Positions 1 through 6,828 of a DNA stretch of 29,908 bases are shown piece after piece. The position numbers were made by a program, and so were the translations under genes. The DNA is taken from contig JAZNRV010000033.1 of NCBI GenBank assembly GCA_045590855.1, positions 1 to 29,908 of the forward strand. Direction: 5' to 3'. A model generated the notes under the pieces. The model was not told where the DNA came from and did no database searches. It saw only the letters and a list, made by a program, of their open reading frames with translations. Source of the DNA: RGIG3009 sp045590855 (GTDB taxonomy: Bacteria > Bacillota > Clostridia > Oscillospirales > Acutalibacteraceae). Every line of letters starts with the position of its first letter. Position 1 is the stretch's first letter.

Positions 1-3
1 ATC

Positions 4-20
4 CCCCCGCATAGCGGGGG
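4..20 (-). terminator. Probable terminator of nfnAB
   Basis: A perfect 7-bp stem (CCCCCGC / GCGGGGG) with an ATA loop lies 7 nt after the nfnB stop codon. The T-tract expected on the minus strand would fall outside the window, so only the hairpin is seen. Confidence 0.65.
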
Positions 21-27
21 ATTATTA

Positions 28-1440
28 CTAATTCAAATACTCATCAATGGCTTTGGCAGCGGTTTTTCCCGCACCCATGGCCGAAATCACCGTTGCTGCT
101 CCGGTAACGGCATCGCCGCCGGCATACACGGCATTCCGCGATGTTAAACCATCTTCGTTTACCACAATGCCGCCCCGAGAGTTGACCGCTAAACCGTCGG
201 TGGTGGATTTGATAAGGGGGTTGGGAGAAGTGCCGATGGACATGATGACCGTATCGACATCCAATGTAAACTCGCTGCCCTCAATCACAACGGGACGACG
301 TCTGCCGCGTTCATCCGGTTCGCCAAGTTCCATTTTGACACAGGTCATGCCCGAAACAAACCCGTTTTTGGGGTCTTTGGCATCATTGGGATTATGGTAG
401 CCGAGAATTTCGGTAGGGTTGCAAAGGAGCTTAAACTCAATGCCCTCCTCCATAGCGTGTTCCACCTCTTCCTTTCTGGCAGGGAGTTCGTCCATGGAAC
501 GACGGTACACGATGTATACCTTATCCGCGCCCAAGCGAAGTGCGGTTCGAGCGGCATCCATTGCCACGTTACCGCCACCGACAACGGCAACTTTGCCGCC
601 TTTCATAATCGGTGTTTCGGGAGTGGCAAGATAGGATTTCATGAGATTGCTGCGCGTTAAAAATTCGTTGGCGGAATACACACCGTTTAACGCTTCGCCG
701 GGGATGCCCATAAAATTGGGAAGTCCCGCGCCCGAGCCGATAAACACCGCCTCAAAACCCATTTCGAACAGTTCATCCACTGTCAGGGTTTTGCCGATAA
801 CGACGTTGGTTTCGATTTTGACACCGAGTTTTTGAAGTGTTTCGACTTCTTTTGCCACAATAGCTTTGGGAAGTCGGAATTCGGGGATACCGTACACCAA
901 AACGCCACCGGCGGTATGAAGCACTTCAAAAACCGTTATATCATACCCTTTTTTGGCAAGGTCACCCGCGAGGGTGAGTCCCGAAGGACCCGAGCCGACC
1001 ACGGCAACCTTGTGACCATTGCTTTGCGGGCGTACGGGTTCCTCTGTGCAAAACGTATTGTGCCAGTCGGCAACAAAGCGTTCGAGTCTGCCAATACCGA
1101 CCGATTCGCCTTTGATGCCGCGCACACACTTAGATTCGCATTGCACCTCTTGCGGACACACTCTGCCGCAAACGGCGGGCAATGACGAGGATTTGGTGAT
1201 GATTTGGTAGGCACCTTCAAAATCGCCTTCTTTGATTTTGCTGATAAAGGCGGGAATATGAATTTTGACAGGGCAACCCGAAACACACGGCATGTTTTTG
1301 CAATTAAGGCAACGCATGGCTTCGTCGACGGCTACCTGTTCGCTGTACCCTAAGGCAACTTCGTCAAAATTGTGCGCGCGAGCCATGGCCTCTTGCGTGG
1401 GCATGACGTTGCGGGTGGGTGACATGTTTGGTTTTGCCAT
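28..1440 (-). CDS. nfnB: NfnB / SudA: NADPH-binding subunit of NADH-dependent ferredoxin:NADP+ oxidoreductase (glutamate synthase small-subunit family)
   Basis: With NfnA, this flavoprotein of about 470 residues couples NADPH to NADH and ferredoxin by electron bifurcation in the cytoplasm. The N-terminal part carries the two-[4Fe-4S] cysteine pattern of the GltD family (CLNCKNMPCVSGCP, then CGRVCPQEVQCESKC). A FAD Rossmann motif (VAVVGSGPSGLTLAG) and an NADPH motif (VAVVGGGNVAMDAAR) follow, and the protein ends with the usual GGDAVTGAATVISAMGAG FAD signature. I chose ATG at 1440 rather than an in-frame start at 1473, because GGGGAGG sits about 10 nt upstream of it and nfnA stops only 2 nt before it. 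Translation is probably coupled to nfnA. GltD is the main alternative, but no gltB is adjacent and NfnA is directly upstream, so NfnB is favoured. Confidence 0.92.
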   Translation of the reverse strand: MAKPNMSPTRNVMPTQEAMARAHNFDEVALGYSEQVAVDEAMRCLNCKNMPCVSGCPVKIHIPAFISKIKEGDFEGAYQIITKSSSLPAVCGRVCPQEVQCESKCVRGIKGESVGIGRLERFVADWHNTFCTEEPVRPQSNGHKVAVVGSGPSGLTLAGDLAKKGYDITVFEVLHTAGGVLVYGIPEFRLPKAIVAKEVETLQKLGVKIETNVVIGKTLTVDELFEMGFEAVFIGSGAGLPNFMGIPGEALNGVYSANEFLTRSNLMKSYLATPETPIMKGGKVAVVGGGNVAMDAARTALRLGADKVYIVYRRSMDELPARKEEVEHAMEEGIEFKLLCNPTEILGYHNPNDAKDPKNGFVSGMTCVKMELGEPDERGRRRPVVIEGSEFTLDVDTVIMSIGTSPNPLIKSTTDGLAVNSRGGIVVNEDGLTSRNAVYAGGDAVTGAATVISAMGAGKTAAKAIDEYLN

Positions 1441-1442
1441 GT

Positions 1443-2297
1443 TCAGCGCACCTCCCCTTTGAAAAGGTTGCAAGTTTCTTCGTACGCGTGACGTTCAAAG
1501 CCCGCATACATTCTGCCCCTTGACATGGCTTCGTCAAAATCGATTTCGTAGCCATTGAAATCGGGACCGTCAACACACGCGAATTTGGTTACCTTTTTAC
1601 CGTCAACGTTCAAGGTGAGACGGCAACCGCCGCACATGCCTGTGCCGTCTATCATAATAGGGTTCATGGATACGGTAACGGGTGTGCCGAACGGGCGCGC
1701 CGTTTCGACCACGTATTTCATCATAATCAAAGGGCCAATGGTGATAATCGCATCGAATTGTTCGCCGTTTTCAAACATTTGTTTGAGCGGTAGGGTAACG
1801 TTGCCTTGCTCACCGTAAGAGCCGTCATCGGTCATGATTGTCAAGGTACTGCAGCACGCCTTAAATTCCTCTTCCAAGATAAGCAAATCTTTGTTTCGAA
1901 ACCCGATGATACCGGTGACGTCGGCGCCCATCGCATGGAGTGCTTCGGCAATGGGCATGGCAATCGCGCAACCAACGCCGCCACCGACGATGCACACTTT
2001 TCTAAGTCCATCGAGGTGCGTTGCCACGCCGAGAGGACCGACAAAATCCTCAATTTGTTCGCCGACTTGCTTTGCCGAAAGTTTTTTTGTTGTTGCGCCA
2101 ACCACCTGAAAAATAATCTTAACTGTGCCGTTTTCTTTGTCCACGCCGGCAACGGTAAGCGGAATACGTTCGCCGTTTTCATCCACGCGCAAAATGATAA
2201 ACTGCCCCGGTTTGGCTTTGTTTGCGACCAAGGGTGCTTTGATTTGCAGTTGGATGACGGTGGGGTTGAGCACTTTCTTTTCAACAATCGTATACAT
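1443..2297 (-). CDS. nfnA: NfnA / SudB: NADH-binding subunit of NADH-dependent ferredoxin:NADP+ oxidoreductase
   Basis: This 284-residue protein is of the ferredoxin-NADP reductase / dihydroorotate dehydrogenase electron-transfer subunit family. It has an N-terminal FAD-binding barrel, a pyridine-nucleotide motif (VCIVGGGVGCAIAMPIAEAL), and a C-terminal [2Fe-2S] site (GTGMCGGCR then FACVDGPDFNG). In characterised Nfn, an Asp replaces one cluster Cys in this region, and the VDGPDF segment here fits that. It forms the heterodimer with NfnB and binds NADH. The start ATG has GGAG about 8 nt upstream. It is the first gene of a two-gene operon with a clear promoter at 2349-2377. The dihydroorotate dehydrogenase subunit PyrK is excluded by the partner gene. 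Confidence 0.92.
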   Translation of the reverse strand: MYTIVEKKVLNPTVIQLQIKAPLVANKAKPGQFIILRVDENGERIPLTVAGVDKENGTVKIIFQVVGATTKKLSAKQVGEQIEDFVGPLGVATHLDGLRKVCIVGGGVGCAIAMPIAEALHAMGADVTGIIGFRNKDLLILEEEFKACCSTLTIMTDDGSYGEQGNVTLPLKQMFENGEQFDAIITIGPLIMMKYVVETARPFGTPVTVSMNPIMIDGTGMCGGCRLTLNVDGKKVTKFACVDGPDFNGYEIDFDEAMSRGRMYAGFERHAYEETCNLFKGEVR

Positions 2298-2348
2298 GAT
2301 ATATCTCCATTCGGGAAAAGATGGTTACATAACCATTATCAAAAAGTC

Positions 2349-2377
2349 AGTATAGCACTTTTTTTGCGTAAAAGCAA
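2349..2377 (-). promoter_or_regulatory. Sigma-A type promoter of nfnAB
   Basis: Minus strand -35 TTGCTT (2372-2377), 17-nt spacer, -10 TATACT (2349-2354), about 52 nt upstream of the nfnA start. Confidence 0.75.
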
Positions 2378-2386
2378 CCGTTTTCC

Positions 2387-2424
2387 AAAAAAAAAGATGC
2401 CCCGCGTACGGCTGTATGCGGGGC
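2387..2424 (-). terminator. Rho-independent terminator of the transglutaminase surface-protein gene
   Basis: An 11-bp stem (2399-2409 with 2414-2424, core GCCCCGC/GCGGGGC, one G-T pair) is followed on the minus strand by AT and then C plus nine T. It lies 10 nt after the stop at 2434. Confidence 0.9.
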
Positions 2425-2433
2425 GGAGTGTTG

Positions 2434-3294
2434 TTACGCGTTCTTTTTGCGAAGGAAGAGAATGATGGCGGTGGCAATGGCTGCCACTGCAACAACCGCT
2501 GCGGCAACGATGAGCCATGTGTTTGACGGCGCGCTCGCATTTGCGGTGGCTTCTTTGATAAACCACAGTGAGCAATGGTTGGTAAGGAACACCAAGTTAC
2601 CGTCTGCGGTTACCGTGCCGCTTCCCTCTTTGACGGCTTCGCCCGCTTCGTTGATGGTGTAGATGTCCACGGCTTTGTTGGCAAAAGCCGCGTCATCCAC
2701 GCGAATACAAATCTCTACTTCACCGGGCAAGTCGCCATGATGTTCAAAACTAAAGGGGAAGAACGTTTCTTCGTTGTTAATTTCTTTTAGTACCGCTATA
2801 TCTTCCACAGCGACTTCGCTTCCCAAGTTGATGGTGGTATCCAGCGCGGCGGCATCATCAACATTGGTTAATTTATCGGCTTTAAAACTCCATTGGTAAT
2901 TTTGAGCTTGCAGTACCAACGTTTCGCCTTTTTGCACGGCATCGTGAAACACCTGTGCATCCACGGTGACTTGTTGCGACACATCCACCATAACGGTCGG
3001 TTGCGCTGCCGTGGTGTTGATAACGACGGTTGTCTCGGATTCTTGCTGCGTAGTGGAGTCTGCATCAAAAGACGTGGTCGTTGATTGTTCTTGCGCGGTA
3101 GTCATTTCGTCCGAAGGCAACACGGTGGTCGAGGACGAGGAAGGTTCGAGAGTGGTGGCAGCGGTCGATTTTGTCGCCGTTGTTTTGAGCGTGGTGTTTG
3201 CCTTGGTAGTGGTTGTTGTGGTGGCAGTCGTAGTGGTGGTCATTGTGGTTGTGGTCGTGGTGGGTTTGGCGCCGTAGGCAAGCGGGGCAAACTG
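2434..3294 (-). pseudogene. 3' part of the surface protein gene, downstream of an in-frame TGA: Thr-rich linker, beta domain, C-terminal membrane anchor
   Basis: This stretch is in the same frame as the transglutaminase gene that ends at 3295, and only that TGA separates them. It encodes about 286 residues. First comes a short QFAPLAYGAKP segment and a Thr-rich linker. A probable beta-sandwich region follows, ending in a VFLTNHCSLWFI motif of the kind that often precedes cell-surface anchors in Clostridia. The last 35 residues are a hydrophobic helix (WLIVAAAVVAVAAIATAIIL) with an FLRKKNA tail. It has no signal peptide and no ribosome binding site of its own, so as a free gene it would make little sense. 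It is most simply the anchor half of a 569-residue secreted protein disrupted by a nonsense change. No canonical LPXTG or NPQTN motif is seen; the anchor looks like a plain transmembrane tail. Confidence 0.75.
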
Positions 3295-4143
3295 TCAGCC
3301 TTTTTCTTTTTGCAGTTCGGCAAACACATTTTCCGTATCGGTGATATAGTTTTTCAGTTTGTCCATGCCCATCAGCACATACTCGCTGTGTATGGCTTTG
3401 CCGTTATCACCGAAGGTACAGTCGACACCGTACCATTTGCCATCCAGTTCCACCACGTTCCACGCGTGGTTGCCACCGGTGGCAATATAGCTTTTGTATC
3501 CCGCGCGTTCCATGAAGCGTTGGAACAAAAAGGTAAACGACGAACAAACTACGTTGGTGCGCACACCTGTCATCAAATCGTACACGCCGTTGATGATATC
3601 GTAACCGCTACCGGGCATTTCTTGAAAACCGTAGTCTACTTTTTTACAAATATATTCGGCAATGTAACGGATTTTTTGTTCTTTGCTGTACGAAGCTATA
3701 TCGGAAAGCACGGCATCTAACATAGCATCGGCTTTTTGGAGTTCTTCTGCGGAATCAATATACGAAATCTCGATATCGCCATACTCTAAATCGTTTTCAA
3801 AATCGTGATGATACCCTGTCATACACACGGTACTGGGCGCGTATTGCTGATAGGTAAAGTACAAACCGTCCTGCGTATAGTCGAAATTATTGACGTTGCA
3901 ATACCAGATATTATTGGTTTTATAATCGGGGAATTTGCTGTAATCAATATGCACCGGCACAGCGGTCATGCCGTTATCGATACCGTAGCGAGCGGCTTTG
4001 AAATAATCGTCTTTGCCGCCTAAATTATAATAGGTTTTCCCCTCGTATTCGATGGTGGGGATATTCAGTCCCGCCGCGGATACCGGCAAACAAAGCATCA
4101 ACAGCATCACAAAAGTCAACAAAACGGCAACTACCTTTTTCAT
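3295..4143 (-). CDS. Secreted transglutaminase-like (papain-fold) protein, probably truncated by an in-frame TGA
   Basis: The protein has 282 residues. Residues 1-24 form a Sec signal peptide (KK, hydrophobic core, cleavage near VSAAG). The C-terminal half is a transglutaminase-like core with the complete Cys-His-Asp triad: Cys200 (NVVCSSFTFLF), His226 (GNHAWNVV) and Asp241 (YGVDCTF). Bacterial members of this fold act as peptidases or crosslinkers on the cell surface; the substrate here is unknown. The gene has its own promoter (4188-4216) and is divergent from sodC. Reading on past the TGA at 3295-3297 in the same frame gives a Thr-rich linker and a membrane anchor. As it stands, the protein would be secreted without an anchor. 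The catalytic core is untouched by the stop. Confidence 0.85.
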   Translation of the reverse strand: MKKVVAVLLTFVMLLMLCLPVSAAGLNIPTIEYEGKTYYNLGGKDDYFKAARYGIDNGMTAVPVHIDYSKFPDYKTNNIWYCNVNNFDYTQDGLYFTYQQYAPSTVCMTGYHHDFENDLEYGDIEISYIDSAEELQKADAMLDAVLSDIASYSKEQKIRYIAEYICKKVDYGFQEMPGSGYDIINGVYDLMTGVRTNVVCSSFTFLFQRFMERAGYKSYIATGGNHAWNVVELDGKWYGVDCTFGDNGKAIHSEYVLMGMDKLKNYITDTENVFAELQKEKG

Positions 4144-4187
4144 GTTCTTTCACACTCCAAAACACAGTTATTACTATATTTTTACTC

Positions 4188-4216
4188 ATCATACCACAAA
4201 TCGTCACGGTATACAA
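4188..4216 (-). promoter_or_regulatory. Sigma-A type promoter of the transglutaminase gene
   Basis: Minus strand -35 TTGTAT (4211-4216), 17-nt spacer, -10 TATGAT (4188-4193), about 44 nt upstream of the start codon. Confidence 0.7.
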
Positions 4217-4255
4217 GGGAAATAAAGAAGGAGCTTTTATTTTATCAGCGGTGAG

Positions 4256-4281
4256 GGTGCAAGAAAAACCCAGGTTGCACC
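4256..4281. promoter_or_regulatory. Inverted repeat upstream of sodC, possible operator
   Basis: GGTGCAA (4256-4262) and TTGCACC (4275-4281) form a perfect 7-bp inverted repeat with a 12-nt centre, 41 nt upstream of the sodC start. A third GGTGCA occurs at 4295-4300. TTGCAC at 4275 could also serve as a -35 with TACACT (4300-4305) as -10, but the 19-nt spacing is poor. A protein-binding site is an inference only. Confidence 0.3.
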
Positions 4282-4321
4282 ACGCCGTCGTGAGGTGCAT
4301 ACACTGAGTTGAGGTGAGTTT

Positions 4322-4765
4322 ATGAAACAAAGACGTGTTTTTCCCAATGCAGTGGCGGATATCCGCGGCTCAGAAGTCTATCCCAATCTGAGTGGACAAG
4401 TACGATTCTATCAGCAGCGGCATTGCGTGCTGGTGGAGGCAAACGTACAAGGGTTACCTGCCAACAAGACAGGGTTTTTTGGCTTTCACATCCACGCAGG
4501 TGACAACTGCACGGGAGACGGCTTTCCCGACACGGGCAGTCATTACAACCCTACCGAGGCACCCCACCCCTCCCACGCGGGCGATTTGCCGCCCTTGCTG
4601 TCCTGCCACGGCAGCGCTTATATGACAGTAGCGACAGGTCGCTTTCACGTGGCGGATATTATTGGCCGCACAGTGGTCGTGCACGATATGGCGGACGATT
4701 TTAGCACCCAGCCTGCCGGCAATGCCGGCACAAAAATCGCCTGCGGTGTCATTCGCAAGGTGTGA
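4322..4765 (+). CDS. sodC: Cu/Zn superoxide dismutase family protein without signal peptide
   Basis: This 147-residue protein would convert superoxide to oxygen and peroxide. All metal ligands of the family can be placed: Cu ligands His56, His58 and His121; bridging His74; Zn ligands His82, His85 and Asp88 (HPSHAGDLP). Cys63 and Cys141 match the conserved disulfide. The substrate-guiding Arg next to the C-terminal ACG motif is Lys138 here (GNAGTKIACG). There is no signal peptide or lipobox, unlike most bacterial SodC, so the product is predicted to be cytoplasmic. GAGGTGA lies about 5 nt before the ATG. The gene is transcribed alone on the plus strand; its TGA stop overlaps the first unit of the hairpin array by one base. 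Enzymatic activity is likely but the Lys substitution makes the rate uncertain. Confidence 0.85.
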   Translation: MKQRRVFPNAVADIRGSEVYPNLSGQVRFYQQRHCVLVEANVQGLPANKTGFFGFHIHAGDNCTGDGFPDTGSHYNPTEAPHPSHAGDLPPLLSCHGSAYMTVATGRFHVADIIGRTVVVHDMADDFSTQPAGNAGTKIACGVIRKV

Positions 4766-4949
4766 CATCGTTGATGCGAAGCATCACATCGTTGGGCGCA
4801 AGCCCACATCGTTTACGGCTTTTGCCGTAACATCGTTTGTGCGAAGCACAACATCGTTTTGTGTCCGCAAGCGGACAATGATGTTGACCTAACGGTCAAA
4901 TAATGTTTGCGGTTACACCGCAAAACGATGTTGTGTCCTGCGGACACAA
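4765..4949. repeat. Mini-hairpin array with eight ACATCGTT-type separators
   Basis: Separator ACATCGTT occurs at 4765, 4786, 4806, 4830 and 4851, then in inverted orientation as AATGATGT (4877), AATAATGT (4899) and AACGATGT (4924). Between separators lie different perfect inverted repeats: GATGC-GAA-GCATC, GGGC-GCAA-GCCC, TACGGC-TTTT-GCCGTA, TGTGC-GAA-GCACA, TGTCCG-CAAG-CGGACA, TTGACC-TAAC-GGTCAA, TTTGCGGT-TAC-ACCGCAAA and TTGTGTCC-TGC-GGACACAA. Unit pitch is 20-26 nt. Stems are not related in sequence, only in form. The array fills the whole space between the sodC stop and the terminator at 4954. No reading frame through it looks like a protein. Confidence 0.9.
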
Positions 4950-4953
4950 ACAC

Positions 4954-4991
4954 AAAAAGAAAAGACACGCTTTCGCGTGTCTTTTCTTTTT
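4954..4991. terminator. Bidirectional terminator for sodC and tRNA-Leu
   Basis: A perfect 17-bp stem (4954-4970 with 4975-4991) has a TTTC loop. The A-rich and T-rich outer arms give a U-run in either direction. The stem reaches the last base of the tRNA CCA end, so it also forms the tRNA 3' trailer. Confidence 0.9.
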
Positions 4992-5077
4992 GGTGCCGGT
5001 GGCCGGACTCGAACCGGCACGCTGTCGCCAGCGGTGGATTTTGAGTCCACTACGTCTGCCAATTCCATCACACCGGC
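4991..5077 (-). tRNA. tRNA-Leu (anticodon CAA)
   Basis: This is an 87-nt class II tRNA. The acceptor stem GCCGGTG/CACCGGC is followed by A73 and an encoded CCA. The anticodon arm is GTGGA-CTCAAAA-TCCAC, which gives anticodon CAA for codon UUG. A long variable arm (CGCTGGCGACAGCG) and a T-loop GGTTCGAGTCC are present, as expected for leucine tRNA. It has its own consensus promoter and sits 69 nt after the aroQ stop; no terminator is visible between them, so aro transcripts may also run into it. Confidence 0.97.
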
Positions 5078-5093
5078 GTGTGGAACAAGGTGT

Positions 5094-5122
5094 ATTATAC
5101 ACCGTGTTGCACCGATTGTCAA
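5094..5122 (-). promoter_or_regulatory. Consensus promoter of tRNA-Leu
   Basis: Minus strand -35 TTGACA (5117-5122), 17-nt spacer, -10 TATAAT (5094-5099): a full match to the sigma-A consensus, 16 nt upstream of the tRNA 5' end. Confidence 0.93.
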
Positions 5123-5146
5123 GCATGTTTTTGCTTTTTTAAAAAA

Positions 5147-5578
5147 TTATTCTTTGGCTGCCAAATATTCCATGGCTTCTACGTATCCGTCGAAACCTTT
5201 TCCCGTAATGGTTTTCTCGCAAGCGGCCCTGACAAAGGAGTGTTTGCGAAATTCATCACGGTTATCCACATCCGACAAATGCACTTCCACGGTGGGAATA
5301 GATACCGCTTTTAACGCATCGAGCAGTGCTATGCTGGTGTGGGTGTAGGCGGCGGGATTGATGACAATGCCGTCCACTTTATCGAAATACGCTTTTTGGA
5401 TTTCTTCCACCAGTGCGCCTTCGTAATTGGATTGGAATACCGCGACCGTAACGCCTAAACGTTCGGCGCACGCTTCGATGGTAGAAACCAAGTCAGCGTA
5501 GGTTTTGTTTCCGTAAATATCGGGTTCGCGGATGCCGAGCATGTTCAAATTGGGACCGTTTAAAACCAGTATTTTCAC
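5147..5578 (-). CDS. aroQ: Type II 3-dehydroquinate dehydratase
   Basis: This 143-residue protein, the normal length for the family, converts 3-dehydroquinate to 3-dehydroshikimate. It begins with the diagnostic LVLNGPNLNMLGIREPDIYG, which includes the active-site Arg and Tyr. NPAAYTHTSIALLDAL and EVHLSDVDNRDEFRKHS follow, and His is conserved in both regions. The start codon is GTG and overlaps the aroEK stop (GTGA), so translation is coupled. It is the last protein gene of the aromatic operon, and no clear terminator follows before the tRNA-Leu promoter. The pathway step before shikimate dehydrogenase is thus encoded at the distal end of the operon. Confidence 0.96.
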   Translation of the reverse strand: MKILVLNGPNLNMLGIREPDIYGNKTYADLVSTIEACAERLGVTVAVFQSNYEGALVEEIQKAYFDKVDGIVINPAAYTHTSIALLDALKAVSIPTVEVHLSDVDNRDEFRKHSFVRAACEKTITGKGFDGYVEAMEYLAAKE

Positions 5579-6828
5579 AGGTGTTTCCTCTCTTTCCTTA
5601 AAAAATCATCAAGGCCGGTAAGTACTGCCGCCAACGTTTGTTGTACGTTGTCATAAACCTCAACCTTGACGTCGGCTACCGCCTTATACAACGGTAAGCG
5701 TTGCTCGTACAAGGTTTTGACGGCGTCGCTGTTGTGAGAAAGCGGTCGACCCGCGGTGGCAAGTTTTTCGGGCGGTCTGTCCAAAAAAACGACCACGCCG
5801 TTTTGGCGCAGTGCCAAGCGATTTTCCTGCCGCAGTATGGCACCGCCGCCCGTGGCGATGATTTGACCGTTTTGTTGCCCCGCTTCGGCGACGGCGCGGC
5901 TTTCAACATCACGAAACGCCGCTTCGCCTTGTTTTTGGAATAATTGCGGAATGGTACAACCCGCCAGTTGTTCTGCCAGAGCATCGGTATCGGTTCCCTT
6001 TTTGCCGAGTTTTTGAGCAAGCAGGGGCATGAGCGTGCTTTTGCCGCTACCGGGCATGCCGACAAGTACCACGTTGCAAAAATCGCGTTCGATGGCGGCG
6101 ACGGTGCTTTGCACCAACGAATCGGCAAACGGTTTGCGATGGAACAGTTCGGCGGCGCGTTTGCCTTGCGCGACCAGCATTTCCAAACCGTTGACGGCAA
6201 TCAAGTCCCGTTGTTCGGCTTGCAGCAAAAGGGCAGTTTTGAGTGGATTATAAATAATATCCACCACCGCCTCGCACTGTTTGAACATTTCTAAATCCAA
6301 CGGCGATTGCAAATTGTGCGGGTACATACCCACGGGAGTGGTATTGACAATCAGTTCGGCGTTAGCATGGCGGGACAAGTTTTGGTAGTTATCCTCGCCT
6401 GTGCGGGAGATGACCACCACTTGTCGTGCGCCCAAATCGCGCAGTACACAACACACCGTGACCGACGAACCACCGCTGCCGAGCACCAAGGCTTTTTTGC
6501 CGTGCACGGCGATGCGGTTTTGTTGCAACAGATAGGAAAAACCCGCGTAGTCGGTGTTGTATCCCCGCACGGCATCGTCATCAAAACAGATGGTGTTGAC
6601 ACTGCCGATACGCTGTGCGACTTCGTCAATTTCGGTGCAAAAGGGCATGACGTCCTTTTTGTACGGAATGGTAACGTTGATGGCGCGGTACGGGCAATGT
6701 GCAAAAAATGCGGCGAGGTCCTCTGGTTCTTTTTCGATTAAATCGTAGGGGTAGTCACCAAAGGCAGCATGAATCTGCGGGGACAAACTGTGCGCCAAGG
6801 TGCGACCGAGCAAACCGAAACGGTCCAT
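5575..6828 (-). CDS. aroE-aroK: Fused shikimate dehydrogenase - shikimate kinase
   Basis: The protein has 417 residues. Residues 1 to about 245 are AroE: an N-terminal SLSP motif (14-17), Lys in NVTIPYKKD (51-59), Asp93 in NTDYAGF, and an NADP fold at KALVLGSGGSSVTV. Residues about 252-417 are AroK: a P-loop GMPGSGKST (257-265), DTD (280-282), FRDVES, ATGGGAIL and a lid RPLS. It would reduce 3-dehydroshikimate and phosphorylate shikimate, two consecutive steps. The ATG follows the pheA TAA with no spacer, and GAGGTGG inside the end of pheA serves as ribosome binding site. Both halves keep their catalytic residues, so the fusion is probably bifunctional. The order AroE-AroK lacks the intervening domains of the larger AROM-type proteins. 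Confidence 0.93.
   Translation of the reverse strand: MDRFGLLGRTLAHSLSPQIHAAFGDYPYDLIEKEPEDLAAFFAHCPYRAINVTIPYKKDVMPFCTEIDEVAQRIGSVNTICFDDDAVRGYNTDYAGFSYLLQQNRIAVHGKKALVLGSGGSSVTVCCVLRDLGARQVVVISRTGEDNYQNLSRHANAELIVNTTPVGMYPHNLQSPLDLEMFKQCEAVVDIIYNPLKTALLLQAEQRDLIAVNGLEMLVAQGKRAAELFHRKPFADSLVQSTVAAIERDFCNVVLVGMPGSGKSTLMPLLAQKLGKKGTDTDALAEQLAGCTIPQLFQKQGEAAFRDVESRAVAEAGQQNGQIIATGGGAILRQENRLALRQNGVVVFLDRPPEKLATAGRPLSHNSDAVKTLYEQRLPLYKAVADVKVEVYDNVQQTLAAVLTGLDDFLRKERKHL

Noticed and set aside
2434..2540. SAPSNTW as a sortase sorting signal
   Set aside because: It does not match LPXTG, NPQTN or (N/S)PXTG, though it is followed by a hydrophobic stretch and a basic tail; a transmembrane anchor suffices.
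3085..3280. Low-complexity open frames opposite the Thr-rich linkers (also 14450-14700)
   Set aside because: They are the complement of ACN-rich Thr codons, giving Val/Gly-rich translations without start signals.
3295..3297. Selenocysteine or reassigned UGA
   Set aside because: UGA ends many genes here (nfnA, aroC, tyrA, truB and others), and there is no catalytic context or SECIS-like hairpin recognised after the codon. A nonsense change is simpler.
4765..4949. CRISPR array
   Set aside because: Repeats are only 8 nt, the intervening sequences are themselves palindromes of 9-20 nt, the orientation flips inside the array, and no cas gene is near.
4896..5142. Open frames across the tRNA-Leu and hairpin array
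   Set aside because: They arise from the tRNA and the palindromes on both strands, have no RBS and no protein-like composition.
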